Shown: in pieces, positions 60,441-64,000 of the stretch
How the letters are laid out: every line of letters begins with the position of its first letter
Position numbering within the stretch: the first letter of the stretch is position 1
From: Anabaena sp. WA102
GTDB lineage: Bacteria; Cyanobacteriota; Cyanobacteriia; Cyanobacteriales; Nostocaceae
Direction of reading: 5' to 3'
NCBI RefSeq assembly: GCF_001277295.1
Contig: NZ_CP011456.1
Location: 2,542,001-2,606,000, forward strand
DNA length: 64,000 nt
Made by a program: the position numbers and the translations under genes
Notes under the pieces: model-generated
What the model was told of the DNA's origin: nothing
Seen by the model: the letters and a program-made list of their open reading frames with translations, nothing else
Database searches by the model: none

Positions 60441-63400
60441 ATGACCATATTTGGTGAAAATCCCTTTTCTCCGCAAGAAATAGCCTCAGAAGGCATAAAA
60501 CCAGAAGAATATACAGAAATCATCCGTCGCTTAGGTCGTCATCCCAACAAAGCCGAACTCGGTATGTTTGGGGTAATGTGGTCAGAACACTGCTGTTATA
60601 AAAATTCTCGCCCTTTACTCAAACAGTTTCCCACCACCGGACCACGCATCCTCGTTGGACCAGGTGAAAATGCCGGAGTTGTGGATATTGGCGACGGACT
60701 ACAATTAGCGTTTAAAATAGAATCCCATAACCACCCTTCCGCCGTTGAACCCTTCCAAGGTGCAGCCACCGGAGTTGGTGGGATATTAAGAGATATCTTT
60801 ACAATGGGGGCGCGTCCCATAGCCTTATTAAATTCTTTGCGGTTTGGGGATTTGAATGATCCCAAAACCCAAAGATTATTTACGGGTGTAGTTGCGGGAA
60901 TCTCCCATTATGGTAACTGTTTGGTCAGTGGCGAAACATTTATCTGGAAAGATCAAGAAGGTGTGCATTTTGATACGATTGGTAATTTTGTAGAATCGCG
61001 CTTACCTGCTAATGTCCACACTTTAGAGATAGACGATGCTAATGCAGTTACAACCCTGTCCTTAGACCCAGATCAGCATACTGTAAGTTGGCAGCGTGTC
61101 CGCCGTATTTTCAAACGTTGTACCCAAAATCTCATGACTATCCGCACCGCTTTGGGGCGTAAGCTGATAGTTACCCCAGACCATCCCATGGTAATTTGTG
61201 CAGAAGGTCAATGGGATGTATCCCCAGCACAATCTTTAAAAGTGGGTGATCAAATTCCCATTATCACCGCTTTACCGGAATTAGAACCAGGAGAAAACCA
61301 AAACGCACCCCTAGACTTAATTGCTGGTTTAAACCCAGAAGATGCTAGTGGTAAAGATGTTTATGTACAACTACCGGAAAATTGGCAAGTCACGGAAGTT
61401 GTGCGGACTGCATTGCGGTTAATTGAACCTTCAGCTACTAATCGTCATCACTATTTAAGCACTGGTAGACTCCCACTTTCTCACTTTTTAGCCCTAGAAC
61501 TGCTGCTTAACGTTTCCCGCAGTGATATTAGTCTATTCCGACGTGGCAAAGCTAACTATATGCCAGCAGTTATTCAGCCAAATGAATTATTTGCCCGATT
61601 AATTGGCTATTTCTTGTCTGAAGGTTGCGTTTCCCAAAATGGCAACACATACAAAATTATTTTCACCTTTGCCCACCATGAAACAGAGTATGTTGAAGAT
61701 GTAATTGCTGGATTGAAGCAATTAGGATTACGCCCCTGTGTGGAAAAACGCGCTTCTACTATCGCCGTTTATGCAACTTCGTGGTTATTAGGGCATTTCC
61801 TCAAAAATGTATGGCAATGTGGAACTCAAGCCAGTAATAAGGCTTTTCCCGCTTGTATTTTTCAATGGTCACAAAATTTGCAGCGTGAAGCCCTGAAAGG
61901 CTTACTGCGTGGTGACGGTTCAATGACTACAAAAACTAATGGTAATCATGCCAAAATCAGTTTTGGGACAACCAGCCATCAATTGTTTGAACAAACAGTT
62001 ATCCTGCTGCAAAGTCAAGGAGTCATGCCCTATATTTATCAAAGACCAGCGGGGGAAGGAGAAATAGAGGGACGTAAGCACATTCACAAACCATTATGGC
62101 AATTGGAAGTTAGTAATTTTGCGGGATTAAAAGAATTAGCAACTGTCTTTAGTCAACAGCGCAATGCAGAATTAGCAGTTGCCCTGAATCGTTACAATGG
62201 CAGTAAATATTCATTTCCCCGCTTTACTCAGTCTGCGGCAGATGTGGCTGTTGTCAAAATTAAAAGTATCGAATGTCAAGCCGTTGATGAATGTGATGTT
62301 TACGATGTGGAAGTAGATCACACCCATCTTTTTGTAACTTCATCTGGGATTGTTACTCATAACTGCGTCGGGGTTCCCACCGTTGGTGGTGAAGTCTATT
62401 TTGACCCCGCCTACTCGGTCAATCCCCTGGTCAACGTCATGGCACTGGGATTGATGGAAACGTCGGAAATTGTCAAATCAGGGGCTTCTGGCTTCGGAAA
62501 TCCTGTGCTGTATGTAGGTTCAACCACCGGACGGGATGGCATGGGCGGCGCGAGTTTTGCCAGTGCGGAATTAACTGATGAATCAATGGATAACCGTCCC
62601 GCTGTGCAAGTGGGAGATCCATTTGTCGAAAAGTCCTTAATTGAAGCTTGTTTAGAGGCATTTAAAACTGGGGCTGTAGTGGCAGCACAGGATATGGGGG
62701 CTGCGGGTATTACCTGTTCAACTTCGGAAATGGCGGCTAAAGGTGGTGTGGGGATTGATTTCGATTTAGATAAAATTCCGGTGCGGGAATCGGGAATGAT
62801 TCCTTATGAATACCTGCTTTCGGAATCTCAAGAACGAATGTTGTTTGTTGCCGAAAAAGGACGAGAACAGGAATTAATTGATATTTTCCACCGTTGGGGA
62901 CTGCAAGCGGTGGTTGCGGGGACAGTAATAGAAGAACCCATTGTCAGAATTTGGTTTGAGGGGAAAATTGCGGCGGAAATTCCGGCTGATGCTTTGGCGG
63001 AAAATACGCCTTTGTATGAAAGAGAATTATTGACAGAACCCCCAGAATATGCTCGAAAAGCATGGCAATGGACAAGTGATGATTTACCTGTTTGCAATGC
63101 TGCGGGAATTGAAATTGCGGGAAGTCTGGAAACTTGGAATCAGATTTTATTGACTTTGCTAGATACCCCCTCTATTGCTTCTAAAAGCTGGGTTTATCGC
63201 CAATATGACCATCAAGTTCAGAATAATACCGTATTGTTACCCGGTGGCGCTGATGCGGCTGTGATTCGTATCCGTCCCTTAGAAACACCCCAAAATCCAA
63301 AATCCAAAATCCAAAATCTAAAATCCGGTGTTGCGGCTACGGTAGATTGTAATTCTCGTTATGTCTATCTTGATCCTTATGAAGGGGCTAAGGCAGTAGT

Positions 63401-64000
63401 GGCGGAAGCTGCCCGGAATCTTAGCTGTGTGGGTGCTGAACCCATTGCTGTGACGGATAACCTCAATTTTGGTAGTCCAGAAAAACCCATTGGTTATTGG
63501 CAATTAGCATCCGCTTGTCGGGGTTTGAGTGAAGGTTGTCGGGAGTTGGGAACGCCGGTAACTGGGGGGAATGTTTCTCTCTACAATGAAACTTTCGATG
63601 CGGAAGGTAATCCCCAACCAATTTACCCGACTCCGGTTGTGGGTATGGTGGGTTTGATTCCTGATTTAACGAAAATTTGCGGACAAGGTTGGCAAAATGC
63701 AGGTGATATAATTTATCTTCTGGGTTTACCCATTCAATCCAAAATCCAAAATCCAAAATCTAAAATGGAATTGGGTGCTTCTGAATATTTGGCAACTATT
63801 CATCATACGATCGCTGGTAAGCCCCCTAGAATTGATTTTGATTTAGAACGACTGGTGCAAAAGGCTTGTCGTGATGGTATTCGCGCTGGTTGGGTAAATT
63901 CTGCCCATGATTCGGCTGAAGGTGGTTTAGCTGTAGCTATAGCGGAATCTTGTCTTTCTGGGAATTTGGGGGCGGAAATTAATTTCCCAATTAGTGCAAA
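60441..64000 (+). CDS. purL: Phosphoribosylformylglycinamidine synthase II with an intein, 3' end outside window
   Basis: PurL converts FGAR to FGAM in purine synthesis. ATG 60441 begins MTIFGENPFSPQEIASEGIK. The enzyme is recognisable from FGVMWSEHCCYKNSRPLLKQ, KIESHNHPSAVEPFQGAATG, VGGILRDIFTMGARPIALLN, GAAGITCSTSEMAAKGGVGI and LACRG/TPVTGGNVSLYNE-type segments. After GISHYGN (residue 159) it is interrupted by a 482-residue intein, resuming at CVGVPTVGGEVYFDP. Two further in-frame heptamer-derived insertions occur downstream (63289-63325 and 63735-63766). No stop or frameshift is visible to the window edge, so a mature enzyme requires splicing. Confidence 0.95.
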   Translation, partial: MTIFGENPFSPQEIASEGIKPEEYTEIIRRLGRHPNKAELGMFGVMWSEHCCYKNSRPLLKQFPTTGPRILVGPGENAGVVDIGDGLQLAFKIESHNHPSAVEPFQGAATGVGGILRDIFTMGARPIALLNSLRFGDLNDPKTQRLFTGVVAGISHYGNCLVSGETFIWKDQEGVHFDTIGNFVESRLPANVHTLEIDDANAVTTLSLDPDQHTVSWQRVRRIFKRCTQNLMTIRTALGRKLIVTPDHPMVICAEGQWDVSPAQSLKVGDQIPIITALPELEPGENQNAPLDLIAGLNPEDASGKDVYVQLPENWQVTEVVRTALRLIEPSATNRHHYLSTGRLPLSHFLALELLLNVSRSDISLFRRGKANYMPAVIQPNELFARLIGYFLSEGCVSQNGNTYKIIFTFAHHETEYVEDVIAGLKQLGLRPCVEKRASTIAVYATSWLLGHFLKNVWQCGTQASNKAFPACIFQWSQNLQREALKGLLRGDGSMTTKTNGNHAKISFGTTSHQLFEQTVILLQSQGVMPYIYQRPAGEGEIEGRKHIHKPLWQLEVSNFAGLKELATVFSQQRNAELAVALNRYNGSKYSFPRFTQSAADVAVVKIKSIECQAVDECDVYDVEVDHTHLFVTSSGIVTHNCVGVPTVGGEVYFDPAYSVNPLVNVMALGLMETSEIVKSGASGFGNPVLYVGSTTGRDGMGGASFASAELTDESMDNRPAVQVGDPFVEKSLIEACLEAFKTGAVVAAQDMGAAGITCSTSEMAAKGGVGIDFDLDKIPVRESGMIPYEYLLSESQERMLFVAEKGREQELIDIFHRWGLQAVVAGTVIEEPIVRIWFEGKIAAEIPADALAENTPLYERELLTEPPEYARKAWQWTSDDLPVCNAAGIEIAGSLETWNQILLTLLDTPSIASKSWVYRQYDHQVQNNTVLLPGGADAAVIRIRPLETPQNPKSKIQNLKSGVAATVDCNSRYVYLDPYEGAKAVVAEAARNLSCVGAEPIAVTDNLNFGSPEKPIGYWQLASACRGLSEGCRELGTPVTGGNVSLYNETFDAEGNPQPIYPTPVVGMVGLIPDLTKICGQGWQNAGDIIYLLGLPIQSKIQNPKSKMELGASEYLATIHHTIAGKPPRIDFDLERLVQKACRDGIRAGWVNSAHDSAEGGLAVAIAESCLSGNLGAEINFPISA
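60918..62363 (+). other. Intein in PurL with a LAGLIDADG homing endonuclease
   Basis: 482 codons from the Cys at 60918 (CLVSGETFIW, block A) to VTSSGIVTHN, followed by the extein Cys at 62364. Block B is LMTIRTALGRKLIVTPDHPM with the TxxH motif. The two dodecapeptide endonuclease motifs are LIGYFLSEGC (intein residue ~228) and LKGLLRGDGS (~326). The penultimate His, terminal Asn and following Cys expected for splicing are all present, so it is probably active. It lies between Asn and Cys of the conserved YGNCVGVP segment, a highly conserved active-site region. Confidence 0.95.
63289..63325 (+). repeat. In-frame CCAAAAT heptamers within purL
   Basis: Five to six units of CCAAAAT/CTAAAAT are read in frame as PQNPKSKIQNLKS between IRIRPLET and GVAATVDCNS. 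Other bacterial PurL proteins have no such segment at this point, as far as I recall. The same heptamer occurs between genes, e.g. at ~58266-58290. Confidence 0.85.
63735..63766 (+). repeat. Second in-frame CCAAAAT heptamer block within purL
   Basis: Four to five heptamer units are read as QSKIQNPKSKM between IIYLLGLPI and ELGASEYLATIHH. The block is in frame with the rest of purL and related to the first block at 63289. Confidence 0.85.

Overview
The window looks like chromosome from a filamentous, heterocyst-forming cyanobacterium (Nostocales, Anabaena/Dolichospermum/Nostoc-like). The evidence is: HIP1 octamers (GCGATCGC) scattered through genes; many short tandem heptamer arrays typical of heterocystous cyanobacteria; xisH/xisI genes; the cyanobacterial set thf1/psb29, ycf35, aerobic hemF and bifunctional ribBA; a bilin-GAF phototaxis operon; and a tmRNA whose tag reads ANNIVKFARREALVAA. 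The species cannot be named from the sequence alone.

Layout. 1-9164 (minus strand): a Pix/Ptx-type phototaxis operon in the order PatA-like regulator, CheY, CheW, five-GAF chemoreceptor and CheA (cut by the window edge). 9.7-23.8 kb: housekeeping genes (murQ, DUF3110, a 1,822-residue TamB-like protein, a KimA-like permease, a DnaJ/pentapeptide protein, an SDR and an alpha/beta-fold protein, and a frameshifted bestrophin). 24.1-25.6 kb: an IS605-type tnpB, dead through an in-frame stop and an inserted miniature element. 25.6-33 kb: an MBL hydrolase, surE, pheS, a Uma2 protein, proB and ftsW. 33.3-44.5 kb: an accessory segment bracketed by a direct duplication of the enolase promoter and 5' half. 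It holds hicBA remnants, xisH-xisI, orphan antitoxins, two small secreted proteins and an MFP/FtsX-permease/TolC exporter with no ATPase gene. 44.5-53 kb: argC, a C-protein/ScaI-like restriction endonuclease/methyltransferase system, ribBA, and an AAA-ATPase/RloB (AbiL-like) pair followed by an Rpn-type nuclease. 53-60.3 kb: a cell-wall amidase, a DUF2997-ycf35-ferredoxin operon, hemF, a STAS protein, thf1 and ssrA. 60.4 kb to the end: purL, interrupted by a 482-residue intein and carrying two in-frame heptamer insertions (3' end outside the window).

The most distinctive theme is repeat biology. At least six families of 100-230 bp miniature inverted-repeat elements, 22-23 bp dispersed repeats and heptamer arrays are nested in one another. 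Several can be checked inside the window because filled and empty sites are both present. Removing the element in tnpB restores the conserved zinc-ribbon codons exactly. Duplicate elements differ by clean 22-23 bp insertions. Some of these repeats have been absorbed in frame into proteins (TamB, PurL).

The best candidates for new biology are the PurL intein, the enolase-bracketed xisHI/exporter segment, the dual-cysteine GAF5 of the photoreceptor, and the miniature elements that carry heptamer arrays between transposon-like ends.
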